A stretch of 64,000 bases of DNA from Sarcophilus harrisii (taxonomy: Eukaryota > Chordata > Mammalia > Dasyuromorphia > Dasyuridae). The stretch is taken from NCBI RefSeq assembly GCF_902635505.1, contig NC_045429.1:462537359-462601358 (forward strand), given 5' to 3'. The notes beneath the pieces were generated by a model. That model had not been told where the DNA came from. It saw only the letters and a list, made by a program, of their open reading frames with translations, and did not search any database. This document shows positions 1 to 12,482 of this stretch, one piece after another; within the stretch, counting starts at the first letter, position 1, and each line of letters starts with the position of its first letter. The position numbers were made by a program, and so were the translations under genes.

Positions 1-1135
1 ACTCAGCATCAGTTCATGTAAATTTTTCCGGGCCTTTCTCAAATCAGCGTGTTCACCATTTTTTATAGAATAATAATATTCCATTACCTTATTCAACCAT
101 TCCCCAAGCGATGGGCATCCCCTGGGTTTCCAGTTCCTCGCCACTACATAAAAGTCACACGTGGGTCCTTTTGCCTCCTTTATGATTCCCTTGAGATACT
201 GGCCCAGGATTGGAACCACTGGATCAAAGGGTGTGCACAGGCTCATAGCCCTTTGGGCGCAGTTCCAGATCACTCCCCAGAATGGTCGGAGCATTCCACG
301 TTGCCTCGGTGCCCCCGTTTGCCCGCACCCCCCCCAACATTTCTCATCACCTTTTCCTGTTCTTAGCCAATCTGAGAGCTGTGAGACGGTACTTCAGAGT
401 TCCTTTAATTTGTGTTTCTCTAATCGATAGTGATTCCGAGCATTTTTTCACATGACTAAAGTCAAAAGGCTATAAATTAATCTGAAAATTGTCTGTTTGT
501 GTCCTTTGAACATTTGCCAATTGGGGAATGACTCGTATTCTTAGGCTTTTATCAGAAACACTGGCTGTAAAATGTTTTCCCAGCTCTGTACGTCTCTTTT
601 CGTCTTGTTCGTGCAAAACCTTTTTAATTTAGTGCAAAGTCGTCCATTTTGCATTTCATGATGTTCTCCAAGTTCTTCTTTGGTGACTAATTCCTCACTT
701 CTCCAAAGATCTGATGGACAGATCATCCCTCGCTCCTGATTTGTTTGTTATCCCCCTTGAAGCCCAAAGCAGGGACCCATCCTGACCCTGGGCTGGGTGG
801 GAGATGCAGGTCTGTGCCGAGTCTCTGACACGTTATTCCCCGCTTTTCCCAGCAATGTTTGTGGAACAGGGAGTTCTTACCCGGAAGCTGAAGTTTGGGG
901 GTTTATCAAATACTAGACTGTGGTGGGCCTTTCCCCCTGGTCCCCTCCCCTCCTTCCCCCTCCCCAAATGGTCTGGATGATGCTGCTTTGGGACAGTTAG
1001 GTCTGATACTGGGAGGTCATTGTCCTTTGTGGGTTTTTATTAATTTCCTTGATATTCTTGACCTTTTGTTCTTCCAGATAAATCTTGTTACTCCTTTTTC
1101 CAGCTCTAGAAAATCACTTTTGGCAGTTGTGGCCG
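1..1135 (-). mobile_element. Antisense L1 ORF2 fragment, GC-drifted
   Basis: The stretch reads, on the minus strand, as the second half of a marsupial L1 ORF2. Minus-strand peptides typical of L1 are visible: RFIWKNKRSRISRKL near 1085-1040 and KLKRFCTNKTK near 630. Between them the order of segments follows the L1 consensus as I know it, so this is one continuous fragment and not two. The 3' end lies beyond the left edge and the 5' truncation is at about 1135. The right half is unusually GC-rich for an L1 and carries many stops and substitutions, so the copy is old and inactive. Family assignment is from memory of marsupial L1 sequence. Confidence 0.8.
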
Positions 1136-3033
1136 CCTCGGATTCTCTCAAGTTGTGCCAGCCGAAGCCGGATCCTAAAAGGCAGGTCCCCAAACTCAAG
1201 CAAGGACGGTTCGCCGAAAAGGCTGGGCCACGACCAGAACCAAGGAGCTCCCGGGCTGGGAGTGAATCCTGGCAGAGAAGCAGCCTCTCCAAGCTTTCCC
1301 ACTGTTTCAGTCCCGCTGTGCTCACACACTCTGTGCTCCCCAGTTCTTGGGCACTGCTGGGAAAGCAGCCAGCGGCTCAGCGGCGAGTTCTGACCCGCTC
1401 TGAAGCCGGCTTTGTCCTGGCCCAGAGCTGCTTCCTCTGCCCCTCTCTGGCCCGGGAGCAGGGACAGGCTGTGGCTCAGACCAGTCAGAGATCACAGGGT
1501 TCTGAAGGTCACTGGGGCACCCCTGGGCATTGTGGGCAGGGTCTCGGCGACCTCTGTGGGGAGGCCGTGGCTGCCTCCTAAAGAAGCCCCTGCAGTTGGG
1601 GGACCTCGGGAGGGCCCGGCTCTGCTGAAGCAGAGGAACAGGGTGGCGGCGCTTGGGGCGGGCTCTCCCTCTGGGTGTTCACTCCCTCTGCTCCAGTCGG
1701 GCCAAGGAGCCGCCGCTTCCATCAGGAGGAAACATGGAACAGCTCAAGCCGCCCTCCCCGGGCTCCGGCTGTAACAGAACACTTGCGGCCTCGCCCAGGA
1801 GCCCAGACTCTCAATGGGCCCTTTGAGACCGATGCCATTGGGCGAACACCTGCAGACCCACCTGGCTCCACAGCTGGAACCTCGGGACTAGGGAGCCTGG
1901 GACCTTCCCTGAGAGGACAGCGGGCGGCCAGGGCCCAGGTGCGGAGAGCGATGGTCCTGGGAGCGAAGGGCGTCCCCAGAGCCCTCGGGGTGCCCGGGAC
2001 CCAGGCGAAAAGCTCACTGCCCATCACCCCCAGGCTGGCGAAAGGTCACGAGGGCTTAGCTTGTCTACTTTTTATTATAGCTTTTGTTTACAAGGCGTTC
2101 GCACGGGCCGCTCCTCCCCTCACAGAGCCTTCTGTTCCAACTTTTCCCCTCCCCGCCGGCGGGCAGTTCCGCACATGTCACCTATGGTGAGTGCAGGCTA
2201 ATCCAATACTTCCCCAGGTTCTCCCAGAAGGACCCGTGAGGGCCCGGAGCCGAGTCTGAGCAGGCCCGACAAGGCCTGGGGCTGATTTTTTGCTTCCCAT
2301 CTCCCAGAAGGAGCAGTCCCCGTTTCTGTCGGAACGACCGCGGCTCTGGCCGGAGGAGCTGGGACGGCGCCCGCCGGGATGGGCCCGGGCCGGGGAAGCT
2401 CCATCCCTGGAACGTGTCGGGGAGAGGAGTGACCCGGGTCTGACGCAGGAAGTCAGCGCTGGAGCATTGTTAGTGGAGCTGCAAATTCATGGGGCAAAAA
2501 AGAGAAGGCTAACAATCATGTTTGTTCCAAGGGACTTTCTGGCAAAGAGCAGTGAAGAATATGGAGGGGGGGCTCAGGTTATGAAATAGCATCTAAAAAA
2601 TACAAATAGGTTTTAAAACAAGGTCACGAATTGAGGTCGGGTTGACGTGGGTGACTGGGGGCTGAGGGTCGGCCGAGGTAAGGGAGGCTCCGGCCCGGAA
2701 GGCAAAGGGCCGTCGGCCGCATGGAGAGAGGGAAGCCCCCGGGACCGTCCCCGGCTTCCTGCAGGATAAAAGGAAGTGTCGCAGCGGCGAAGGGCCCCCA
2801 GACGGGTAAATAACGCCTCGGTGACGCCGCTGGGGCCTCAGAGCGCTTGCAGACCCGCTCTCCTTGAGCTGCACAAGGGAGAACTTGCTATTAGCTCTCC
2901 TTTCTTAGAGGGCCCCGAGGAGGAGAGGCTGGACGCCCGAGGGCTCAGCTGGTCAGCGGCTGGGGCAGAATTCGAACTCATCTTCCCACACAAACTGAAG
3001 CTCCCTCCGCTCTCGGGTTCCCTGACTGTGACT
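1136..3033. other. GC-rich intergenic DNA, no gene seen
   Basis: Several open frames occur, but they overlap on both strands, lack splice sites of quality and have compositions expected of GC-rich non-coding DNA. No repeat family is clear. Confidence 0.5.

Positions 3034-3076
<43 letters not shown>
3034..3076 (+). repeat. Uninterrupted G homopolymer (43 G)
   Basis: Forty-three consecutive G residues are flanked by unique sequence. A run of this length can form quadruplexes and is hard to sequence, so its exact length is doubtful. Confidence 0.95.
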
Positions 3077-3078
<2 letters not shown>

Positions 3079-3560
3079 CAGGTCCTGTGGGAGGAGACGG
3101 AGAAGCTCTAGGAGAACCTCGGGCTCCCATGGCCAGAACGCCGACCTCCACCTGACTGGGAATAACCGCACTTGCCGCCGCCTGGGGTAGCCGGATGGGC
3201 CCGTCCGGAGCTCCTGCCAGGCCTTAAATGGAAAAGCAGCCAAAGGGCCAAACACCGGCCTCGGGGAGGGACACGGGGCATATGCCTGAGCCAAGCCGTC
3301 CCCCAGGGTCGCCCTCCCCAACCAGGGACAAAGCTCCTCACAAAGAACCGGAACCGTCTGTCCCGGGGCCGGAAACCCCTCCCCGGGTGCGCTCAGGGCC
3401 TCCTTGGCTCTGCCTCCTGCACCTGCTCTTCTGCCGTTCTGGCATCCAGACCAAGGAAGGGACGGAGGGAGGGGAGGCAGGAGCCGGGCACGGGCGGGCA
3501 TCGACAGCCTGAGCCACGGCATGAAACGCGGGCCCTCGGGCCTGGAGAACAGGGATCAAA
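3077..3560. other. GC-rich DNA between G run and hexamer array
   Basis: CpG-containing unique sequence. Overlapping frames on both strands, none with recognisable domains. Nothing else seen. Confidence 0.4.
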
Positions 3561-3911
3561 TGTGGGAGAAAGGGAGGGAGGGAGAGGGAGAGACAGAAAC
3601 AGAGAGGCAGAGGGACAGAGGGAGACAGAGACAGAGACAGAGACAGAGAGACAGAGAGAGAGGAACAGAGAGAGACAGAGAGACACAGAGAGAAAGAGAC
3701 AGAGAGACAGAGACAGAGAGACAGAGACAGAGGGACAGAGGGAGACAGAGACAGAGACAGAGAGACAGAGAGAGAGGAACAGAGAGAGACAGAGACAGAG
3801 AGACAGAGACAGAGAGACAGAGGGACAGAGGGAGACAGACAGAGGGACAGAGGGAGACAGAGACAGAGACAGAGAGACAGAGAGAGAGGAACAGAGAGAG
3901 ACAGAGAGAAC

Positions 3912-3944
<33 letters not shown>

Positions 3945-4054
3945 CAGAGGGACAGAGGGAGACAGAGACAGAGACAGAGAGACAGAGAGAGAGGAACAGA
4001 GAGACAGAGACAGAGAGACACAGAGAGAGAGAGAGACAGAGACAGAGAGACACA

Positions 4055-4088
<34 letters not shown>

Positions 4089-4140
4089 CAGAGAGACAGA
4101 GGGACAGAGGGAGACCAAGACAGGGAGAGAGAGAGAGGAA
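3561..4140 (+). repeat. (AGAGAC)n-type simple repeat array
   Basis: About 580 bp of imperfect AGAGAC, ACAGAG and GGGACAGAGGGAG units. Longer sub-blocks mixing these units with AGAGGAACAGAGAGAG recur, so the array has internal duplication above the hexamer level. It yields long spurious open frames, rich in Arg/Glu/Thr on plus and Leu/Ser on minus. A sister array of the same hexamer occurs near 32.8 kb and another near 62.7 kb. Confidence 0.95.
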
Positions 4141-7100
4141 AGAGCAAAGGGCAGCAGAGACCATCAGGGAAAGCCTAAAAGCCCCCAGAGGAGGCAGGCA
4201 GAGCAGCCGGGCAGGAGAGGCTGCCTTGGCAACTTTCATTTCCACTTAAAAAGGAGCCCTGAGCTGTGTGTGACGGGCGCCACATATTAGTGGCTTTTTT
4301 CTCTTCTTTAGTTATGGAAAGTTTCAAGTTTGTTGTTTTTAAGTTTGTTTTCTAAAAGAAAACGGAAATAACAGTGGGGCCAGCGAGGGCCGCTCAGGCC
4401 TGGATGGAAGGAAGGTTGGGGCCCACGGGCACAAAGAGCTGCACAGGGAGGAAACGAGGGCCTACTGTGTGCTGTATCCCAGCCGGAGGGAAGGTGGGGA
4501 GGGCTTGGAGCAGGCGCCCCCTAAGCCCCTCCCAGAGCCAGGCCCCGTGATCTCTGCATCATTGGCTGTTGCCGTTCATCCGGATAATCCCCCAAACGCC
4601 GCTCCTCCCCTGTGGCCTCAGTTTCCTCCCCTGTAGGGAACACTCAGGATCTGAACGCAGGTCCTGGGACTCCGGGCGGCTTTGGGCCTCTGGGCCCTCC
4701 CGGCCCCCACAGCCTGAGCTTTCCCGCAGCTGCAGGTCGAGCCCCGGGCATTGTGGAGACAGAGCAGGGACCTCTGCGGGAGCCTCCATGGCAAGACCGG
4801 GCCCCCTCGGCCCCCCACGGGCAGGACTCTCTGATGCAGAGCCCGGGAACTTTAGAGGAGGCTCCACAAGGCCTGGAAAGCATGTGGGGAATGGGCCTCG
4901 GGGGAGAACAAACCGGCGAGAGGCTGGTTTGTCATAGAAGGAGCCCAAGCTCATCTTCTCGAACGTGTCCTCTCCGGAGCCTCCCCTGAGCTGGGCAGGG
5001 CTGAGTCGGGGCCTCTGACCCTCCGTCAGGCTCCCCCAGGCCTGCTGGGTCCCTATGGGAGGCCCAGCCAAGATCGCCCGGAGGGTCTCCGTCACCAGGG
5101 CCACCCCCAGCCTGGGGCCCAGAGGGCCTAGAGCCCTCTGTCCAGAGAGGGAAAGACCCTGAGGGCAGGGCCCCCCCGCCCGGGCCTAATCCCCTCATTC
5201 GTATGGCAGACAAAGGGGAGGGGCTGCTCAGGGGTCAGGATGGTCAGAGGTATGATTCGCACCCAGCTCTCTGACTGGGAGCCAGAGCTCCTTGGGCAGT
5301 CCCGCAGTGTCTGCTGAGGGAAAACCTCTACCCTCAGACCCAGAGCCCCGGGAGCCCTTCCTGGGGACCAGGGTCCCTGCCCATCCTACCACAGGGGGCT
5401 AAGATCAATGAGGGGGCTGGACTCAGCCACCAAAGGGTCCAGCTCGAGGACCGCGGCCCTTTCTGCCCATCATGGGACTAGAGGCAGGTCGGAACCCTCA
5501 GGAGTCAGCGTCAGAGTCTGGGAGCACCAGGCAGCGTCGGACCCCAAGGGCCCCCGGTTACCTAACACCCTGACCCTCTCTCTGCGGAGCCTGGCAAGGG
5601 CGCGGCGCTCCAGATGGCCCCGAGGATCAAGAGATTTGGAGCCCAGAGTTACCTGGGAGATGGTGTGCTCCGGCCCCCTCTTTTGCTGATAAGGAAACCA
5701 CAGAAGCAGCTGGGCCAGGGCAGGTACGCTTTATCACAGCAGAAATAAAAGACTCTCCTATAAATAAATACAGAGTCTGCTGGCAGCTCTCCCTGGGCCT
5801 TGGCAGCCACGGGGGTTGGCAGATGGTCCGCTGGGAGACCGGCGCCCCGGGATTATTGTTAAGCCTCATGATCCCGCTAAAGGCGGGCAAGCGGACTCTG
5901 GACTCCGGCAGCGGGGCTCTTCTGCAAGAAGTTGCCTAGATTTTCTGAGAGAAAGGAGAAAGGAATTAAATTTCACATGGCCTGATTGAAGAAGTGCCCC
6001 CCAGATTGAATGTCTAGAATCAGAAAGGGCTGCCGCAGGCTTCAGTGTTCCTGAAGGAAAGGCTAAGTTGTGTGGGGAACCCTTGTGGGGCAGAGTGGAA
6101 ATGAAAATGAAGGGAGAAAAGGGAATTTCTTTGCCTAACTTATCATCTACTGGTTTTGTCAGGAAGGGAAGGTAATAGTACCTCAAGTCAAAGATGAGAT
6201 AGATGTTGCAGAAAAAACCTTCAAACTGTGGGTGGGCGCTCCCTCTCTCTCTCTGTCTCTGTTTCTGTCTAAGGAACATGTTAGGAAGCATCTTGGGGAA
6301 GGCCAGGGAATCGTCTCCTGGACAGCGTTTCCTGGGCTTGCCCAGAGTGGACGATGAGAAGAGCAGCCACTCACCTTCGGGCAGCCCCGACACCCCCACA
6401 AGAGCCTCCTCCGCCATTCCCCAAATCCACCTGCTTGTGGCCCTCCTGACGGCCGCAGCACCGTGCAGTGTTGGGAAGCTGCTCACCAGTCGTACCTCCC
6501 CCCCCCGCCCTCCTCTCAGCACGGAGGCAGACGTGGGAGTCCCCCACCTCAGAATGAGCCGAGAGGGTCCTGTTGTTAGCGAAGCCCCAGACAGAGGCCC
6601 TGAGAGTGACCTGCAGGGGACAGTGTGGGCGGCCAGTCTCAGCGTTGGCCTGGGAGTGTGGGGGGGTCCCTACTGTGAACCAGGGAGGATGAAAAATGAA
6701 TGAGTGACATGGAGGGGGAAAGCTAAGGAGGGGGGAACATGAGTGGGGACATGGAAATCCAATTTGAGGGGACATTGGGGTCCTGGGGGCTTGGAAACAT
6801 GGTGAGAGGTCCCACACACCCAGGAGCGCACTGAGCTCCAGTGATTACTGTGTCCTCAGGGATGATTCCCACGGACCCATGCTCACGTTTAAGGGCCGAA
6901 GTGACACACAGGCCAAGCTGACTCACAATCAGCCATCCCGGAAAGTCTAGCCTCTGCCCAGAACCCAGCTTCCATGCCCAGGGCCCAGCTTCCAGAACCA
7001 AAAGCAGGGGTGGCCCGTGGGTAGGTGATGCTGGTGGAAGGGGAAGCTCTCCCTCCTCCTCTTTCCCAGCAGAGTCTGCTGACTGTTAACAGGTGCAAAT

Positions 7101-7410
7101 GTGGGTCAGCACAATCTCCATTCCCTCCACCTCACTCCATTATCAGCCCAGTAATTACCTTTATTAAAACGCCCGCCCTGAAAGTGGATATTGAGAAAAA
7201 CACAAATTAATGTGCATTTCTAAATGCCACGAATTTTCACCAAATTGAGTTATTCTCTGTATTCACCACATTTTCTCTTAGGTTGTCTCTCTTTTTTTTC
7301 TGAACTGGATGGAAATAGCCTCGTACCCTTTTTTGAGCCCCAGAATTATAAGGGGCTTTACTATTACGAGCTTTGTAAAGTGAGCAGTTTGAGAAACCAC
7401 TCCCTGATCT
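4141..7410. other. GC-rich intergenic DNA, no gene seen
   Basis: Mostly unique, G/C-rich sequence. A SINE- or L2-like scrap ending in a phrase such as CCTACTGTGTGCTG lies near 4460-4490. The stretch near 5720-5880 is less GC-rich and contains short A/T motifs but no exon structure. A short CT run sits at 6241-6270. No supported gene. Confidence 0.45.
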
Positions 7411-7465
7411 GTCCATCGGTCAATAAGCATGTATTAAGCACTTACTGTGTGCTAGACCTGCTTCC
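7411..7465 (+). repeat. L2/CORE-SINE-type tail fragment
   Basis: Contains the recurring phrase CAATAAGCATGTATTAAGC followed by ACTTACTGTGTGCTAGACC, a hallmark of the L2-like or CORE-SINE repeats common in marsupials. The rest of the element is not recognisable. Confidence 0.6.
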
Positions 7466-8075
7466 TCAGAAGTAAAGCTCTGCCCTCTCTCCTCTGCCCA
7501 CCAACAATGTTTGGAGTTCGTCCAACAAACGCGAGACATTTTTATTCCTTTCAAGAGTTTTGCTTGGAGCAAGTGAATTTCTGCCGATAAAAACAACTTC
7601 TTTCCCTAATGGCCACTAGTCGATAAGGTTGGATCCCAGTCCACTCTTCTGCTCTAAATCAGTTCTATGAACTGATGTCAGTTTTTAGAAATGTAAATGC
7701 ACTTCCCTTTCCTTTAGGTCAAAGGCTAACGGGGTCTGACACTCTCCGAGTGTCTTTGGAGACACACCCCAGTCAATCAACAAACGCGTTGTGAGCATGA
7801 GCCCCAGAGACTGTAAGATGGAGAGCCACCCCCAGGGATTGGGCGCCGTGGCTTCCCTTCCCAAGGCTGGACCCTCGGCTCAGGGCTGTTCCAGAGGATT
7901 CCTGCTCTGGGGCGAACCGGGATGGGCGACTGCAGGGATTCCTTCCGGCTCCAAGCTTCCAGTCCTGTGATCTCCCGATGATAAAATAAACAACCCTGGC
8001 CCACGAGCCCATTCTGATGTCTCCCATGGAGGCAAGCGGCCGTTCTGAAGAGAGGGTCTGTCCCCGTGGGACTTG
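7466..8075. other. Unique intergenic DNA
   Basis: No exon, repeat or regulatory structure that I can support. Confidence 0.35.
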
Positions 8076-8210
8076 CTGCTGAGAGAAGCAGCCCCTGACT
8101 TTGGAATCAAAGACCCGTGTGACCTTCCTTTAAGCTCTTGTGGGGCTCAGTTTATTCATCCGCTCAATAGGGATGCTGACTCACAGCTCCCATTAGACTC
8201 CGTTCTAAGC
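8076..8210 (+). repeat. Diverged MIR-type SINE
   Basis: Shows the MIR order: a core with a GGAATCAAAGACC-like box, a CTGTGTGACCTT-like phrase, then GGGCTCAGTTTATTCATC and AATAGGGATGCTGA. Strongly diverged. Confidence 0.55.
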
Positions 8211-9145
8211 CAGAACACTCAGACTGTTGGGACTCTGGAGAGCACTGTGGCCTTTTCTGAGGAGGGACCCGAGGTCCTGCCCAAGACCACCAGGCTCTGA
8301 CTCTCACCTTCCAGTCCCCAGCATAATCCATCTCGTGCTAAAAGCCAGCTCCTTTGAAGCCCTGGGGCTGGGCCTTGTCCTGCCCCGCCCTGGTCTCAGG
8401 AACCAGATGAGACTGGCTCCTAATGAACCCTGAGGGTATAGAATGATTTCCCCTAAAGGAGAGACACGTGTGGGTCTCCAGTCTGACAAATTGACTCCCA
8501 AATATATGGTGGTTTCCAGTTCCTTGTTATTGGGGGATGAGACCTTTGGGGGAGGATAAGGTCTGAGGAGCTCTCCTTCTAAAGTGCAGCTTGATCTGGC
8601 TCATCCAGCCCCGACTGGCACCACTACCTCGTCCAATGACCCCTCCTGCCCCTGGCCTGGCACTCCATTCGCTGTCCCGCTGAGTTGCCTCCTATCTCCT
8701 GAAGCAGCCCACTCCATTCCTGGATACCTCCAATTGTCCAGTTGTCCCACCTCCAAATCCCAGGAGAAAATCATCTGAAAACTACAGAAAGAGAGGGGGA
8801 CTATGGGTAAGGAACTTGAATGCACTGTCAGACTGCGGTGATATGTCAGTAAGCCTTCCTAAACCACTTCCGACGCTCCCCCTTTGTTCTTTCTTATAAA
8901 GACAGGGAAAGAGGGAAAGAGATTTGTAGCCGCATGCAAAGCAGAAATAAAAGCTATCAATAAAGCCCGAGAAGAGAAACGTGTAGAAACTATTGATATG
9001 GCCACAGCTTCCCGTGACTTCCCTCTCCTTCACACCTGCACTTATAAAAGGAGCATCCAGCCGTGAGCCGGTTTGGAAGGACCTCCCGAGGTCTCGTGGG
9101 CCATGAGCGATGCACTTAGGCTTTGATCACAGGCCTTCTGACCTC
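8211..9145. other. Intergenic DNA with an AT-richer patch
   Basis: No gene. The patch at 8880-9010 is purine- and A-rich and holds octamer-like ATGCAAAG and ATCAATAAAG motifs. It may be a non-coding element, but nothing proves it. Confidence 0.3.
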
Positions 9146-9330
9146 CTACACCAGCATCCCCTGGAGAAGACCAGAATTCTAATCCTGCCTCCGAAACTTC
9201 GCAGCCGGATGCTTCAGTTTCCTCATATGTACAATGAGGATAAAAATAGGACAACCCAGAGTTGTCATGGGGATCGAATGTTGTCAATGGCTATAGAAAT
9301 GCTAGGTACCAATGTTATTACCATTGATTG
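9146..9330 (+). repeat. MIR/CORE-SINE
   Basis: Follows the MIR consensus: AATTCTAATCCTGCCTC, then CAGTTTCCTCATATG, ACAATGAGGATAA, AGTTGTCATGGGGATC and ATAGAAATGCTAGG. Nearly full core plus 3' part. Confidence 0.75.
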
Positions 9331-11930
9331 GCCCCCAAAAAACCAACAAATCTTGGGGATGATGACGAGCCAGCTAACACCAGCCCCTCTGCTCAGCTCT
9401 AGAACCAGAGAAATTACATGTGAGAATCTGAAGGGACCTGGAATCTTTGCATTATGAACCTTTAGAACAGGAGGGGCCTGGAGGATCATAAGGATCATCC
9501 TTAACTGACAAAGGGAGGAAGAGGGAATGTCACTTGGTCAAGTATCGGTGGTTCCTTCCCCCCAGGGATCTCTAGATTTGGGGGCCCTTGACCTCTTTTG
9601 GGTGGCTTGGAGTATGGGGAGTATGGTGAAGTCTATAAACCCCCTCCCAGGGGCCGGTTCGTCCGTGCAGGAAATTAAGCCCACGGGATTCCATAAGGAA
9701 GCAAGCACTTGTAAATGCAGTCATCCTTTATTTTGAATTTCTTGGGTGTTCTGCTCATCTAGTGTAAGTCCGTACATCGGCGGGAGCTCAGGAGCTGTGG
9801 TTTGGGGGGGCCACGGACCCACAAAATACCTTATATGCAGCATAATTTGGGGGGCAATGTCCCAGAGGTAGCGGAGCCCTAGATGCTGCACAGAGATGAG
9901 GAAAGCAAGACTGAGAGCCTTGATCCCCCATTAGTAAGTATCAGGGTTGGAATTCTAAACCAGGCTTCTCCCTCTGGGTCAAGGTCACTTTCCATGATTA
10001 TTCGAGCTCAGGGAGACAGGGACAGTGGGAACTTTGGAGGTCGAAAGTGAAGCCAACTTTGTCTCTTGGTTCATGAGTGAAAGTTGGCAAAAGTAGCCTG
10101 GGATCGCAAAGAAGCAAAGCGGGGAAGACCCCCCAACAGCGAGAGCTGCCCAGAAGCCGGAGGGCCCACCACGGGGCAGCAAGCACAGGCTAGAGGAGCA
10201 TTTACAGGGAAGATTAGAATGGGGATTTCTTCGGAGTGTGATTTGGGGCTGGAGGGTCATTGAGCGTCCACTGGGCTCTAGAAGTTCTAAGCTGGACCAA
10301 CCCTCCCCCCCCCCCCAGCTTGGTGATTTCTCATTTATTCTCATGCTCAGTACTGGCTAAAAACACCTTGCGGAGCGTGAGCTCCCAAATAGCCACTAGA
10401 GAAGGCAGTGGTGTTTGACAACACAATTTGTAACAGGGCAGGGCCGTCTAGAGCATGGCTAACCTGGGCACAGAAAATGGCCAGGAAAGGGACCAGGAAA
10501 AAGCAGTAAAGAGGAATGATAGCAAACGGGGGCACACACACACACACACCCCAGTAATGAGAAGGAAAAAAGCAAACGGTGTGATTTCCCTCCTTCCCAC
10601 CTCCTCCCTCCATCTTCTCCTCTCCCCGCCCCCCCCCCCCAGCCCAAACCATTCCAGAGGAACAGAACAGGAACTGGGAATGAGCTCATGAGCAGAGTCT
10701 GAGGGGCTGCGCGTGCCTTCTACATCCTGCTCTCCGAGGAAGGACACAGTGTTCCCGGTGTCTGGAAAAGCCGGCGGCAGGAGTCAGAAAAGCTCTGGGC
10801 CTCTCAGTCGGCGGATGGAGGCAGGCCCTGCAGCCAGGAGTCCCCAGAAACGGGAAAACCTGCCCAGCAGACAGCGGTCAGCCCGAAATCCTCCGCCAGT
10901 CCTTCGGCGGCGTGCTCTCCCGCCCAGGGGACACCGGGCCCAGCCTCTGCCCCCGTTCGCCTCTCACTGCCTGTTTGCCCATCGCTGTGCTGGGGGGTGT
11001 GCGCCCGCTGTAGCCTTCTCCAGACGTCCGTGGCTCAGATGGCAGGACTGTCTTGGGAAAAGACTGTTCCGAAGCATTTATGGATTAGCCATTGCTTTTG
11101 GTCATCAATGTGTGGGGCCCTGGGCTGCATCAGAGCACTTATTCATCGCCTCCTGTTGTTCCAGGCGCCGGGCCGGGGACCAGAGGGATACCCAGGCTTC
11201 TCCAGCTGTACTGTTTTGATTTCAGCTCCCATGATTTCCAGGATTGTTTCCTTCTCAAAGTTCCATCCCAAATCCCAAGCTCAGCCCCAAGCTCTCCGCT
11301 GACCTCCGGCCTCCAGGTGCTTATGGGACGTCTCCATCTTATATTCAATGCATCCTTTTCCAGAGAATTCCCCCCTCCTTGTCACCCACCTATTACTGTC
11401 CAGAACAGCCCTATCCCCCTCATCACCAGGCTCCCACCCCGGGGCCCCCTCAGCCCCTCCCTCGTGGAGCCCTGTCTGTCACCAAGACCCAACAATTCTG
11501 CCTTCGTGCCGTCGCCCACATGTGCCCCCTGGGACATCCAGACTAGCGGGGCCTCTGCTGCCTCGGTCTCCCCCGACTGCAGTCCGGATCCTCCCCAAGG
11601 GCACAGCTGACCGGCTCTCCCAGTGATAAACCCCCGGGTTCTCATCCCCTCCGACTAAATCCCAGCCCTTCCAGCCTCCTGTGCCTTGTTCTTCCTGGCT
11701 CCCCTTCCCCAAGATCAGGGCTTTTCCTCAGTCCCATCTCCGGGCCTCTCCACCAGCTGCCCCTCCACGCCCGAAAAGCTCCCCTCCCCAGCTCTGGCTC
11801 CTGGTTCTCCCAGCCCAAGTCCCGGCCAAGATGTCGCCTTCTCCAGGAAGCCTTTCCTGATCCCCCCGAATTCTGCCGCCTTCTCTAGCCACTGATCCCC
11901 ACTCTGTCTCACATGTAGCTTGTTTACATG
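9331..11930. other. Intergenic DNA with minor repeats
   Basis: A diverged interspersed repeat of unnamed family may occupy 9580-9725 (a GTGAAGTCTATAAACCCC phrase). A short (CA)n lies at 10534-10549, and short C runs at 10305-10318 and 10629-10641. Frames between 10713 and 11900 are open on both strands and look compositional. No gene supported. Confidence 0.4.
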
Positions 11931-12436
11931 TCTGCACGCACATACTCACACACTCACACTCACACACATACACACTCACACACATACACACTCACGCATA
12001 TACTCACACACACACTCACACATACACAGACACTCACACTCACACACACTCACACACTCACTCACACACATACACACACATATATACTCACACACATACA
12101 CAGCACACACACACTCACACACACACTCACACTCACACACCACACACATACACAGACACACTCACACACACACTCACACTCACACACACTCACATATATA
12201 TTCACACACACACATACACAGACACTCACACACACACACTCACACTCACACACATACACACACTCACATATATACTCTCACACACACTCACACACACTCA
12301 CACATACACAAACTCACACACACACTCACACATACACAGATACTCACACACACTCACACACACACACTCGCACATACATACACACACTCACACACACTCG
12401 CACTCACACACATGCACACACACACTCACACACACC
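11931..12436 (+). repeat. (CACACT/CATACA)n microsatellite array
   Basis: About 500 bp of CACA-based repeat punctuated by CACT, CATACACA and CATATATA variants. Its Thr-His-rich and Cys-Val-rich open frames are artefacts. Confidence 0.95.
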
Positions 12437-12482
12437 TGTGAGCTCCTTGAATGCCTGGCCCTCAGTAGGAGCTTAATAACTG
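12437..12482 (+). repeat. L3/L2-like tail
   Basis: Reads GAGCTCCTTGAATGCC, then CAGTAGGAGCTTAATAACTG, matching the stereotyped 3' end of CR1/L2-like repeats of mammals. Confidence 0.65.

Noticed and set aside
895-1581. Plus-strand frame of 228 codons
   Set aside because: Its first half is the antisense strand of an L1 fragment, and the second half is GC-rich sequence without domain signals.
3172-4290. Arg/Glu/Thr-rich frame of 372 codons and overlapping frames on both strands
   Set aside because: Translation of the AGAGAC simple repeat; the same pattern appears at 32.8 and 62.7 kb.
11920-12476. Thr/His-repeat frames of 173-182 codons
   Set aside because: Translation of a CACACT-type microsatellite.
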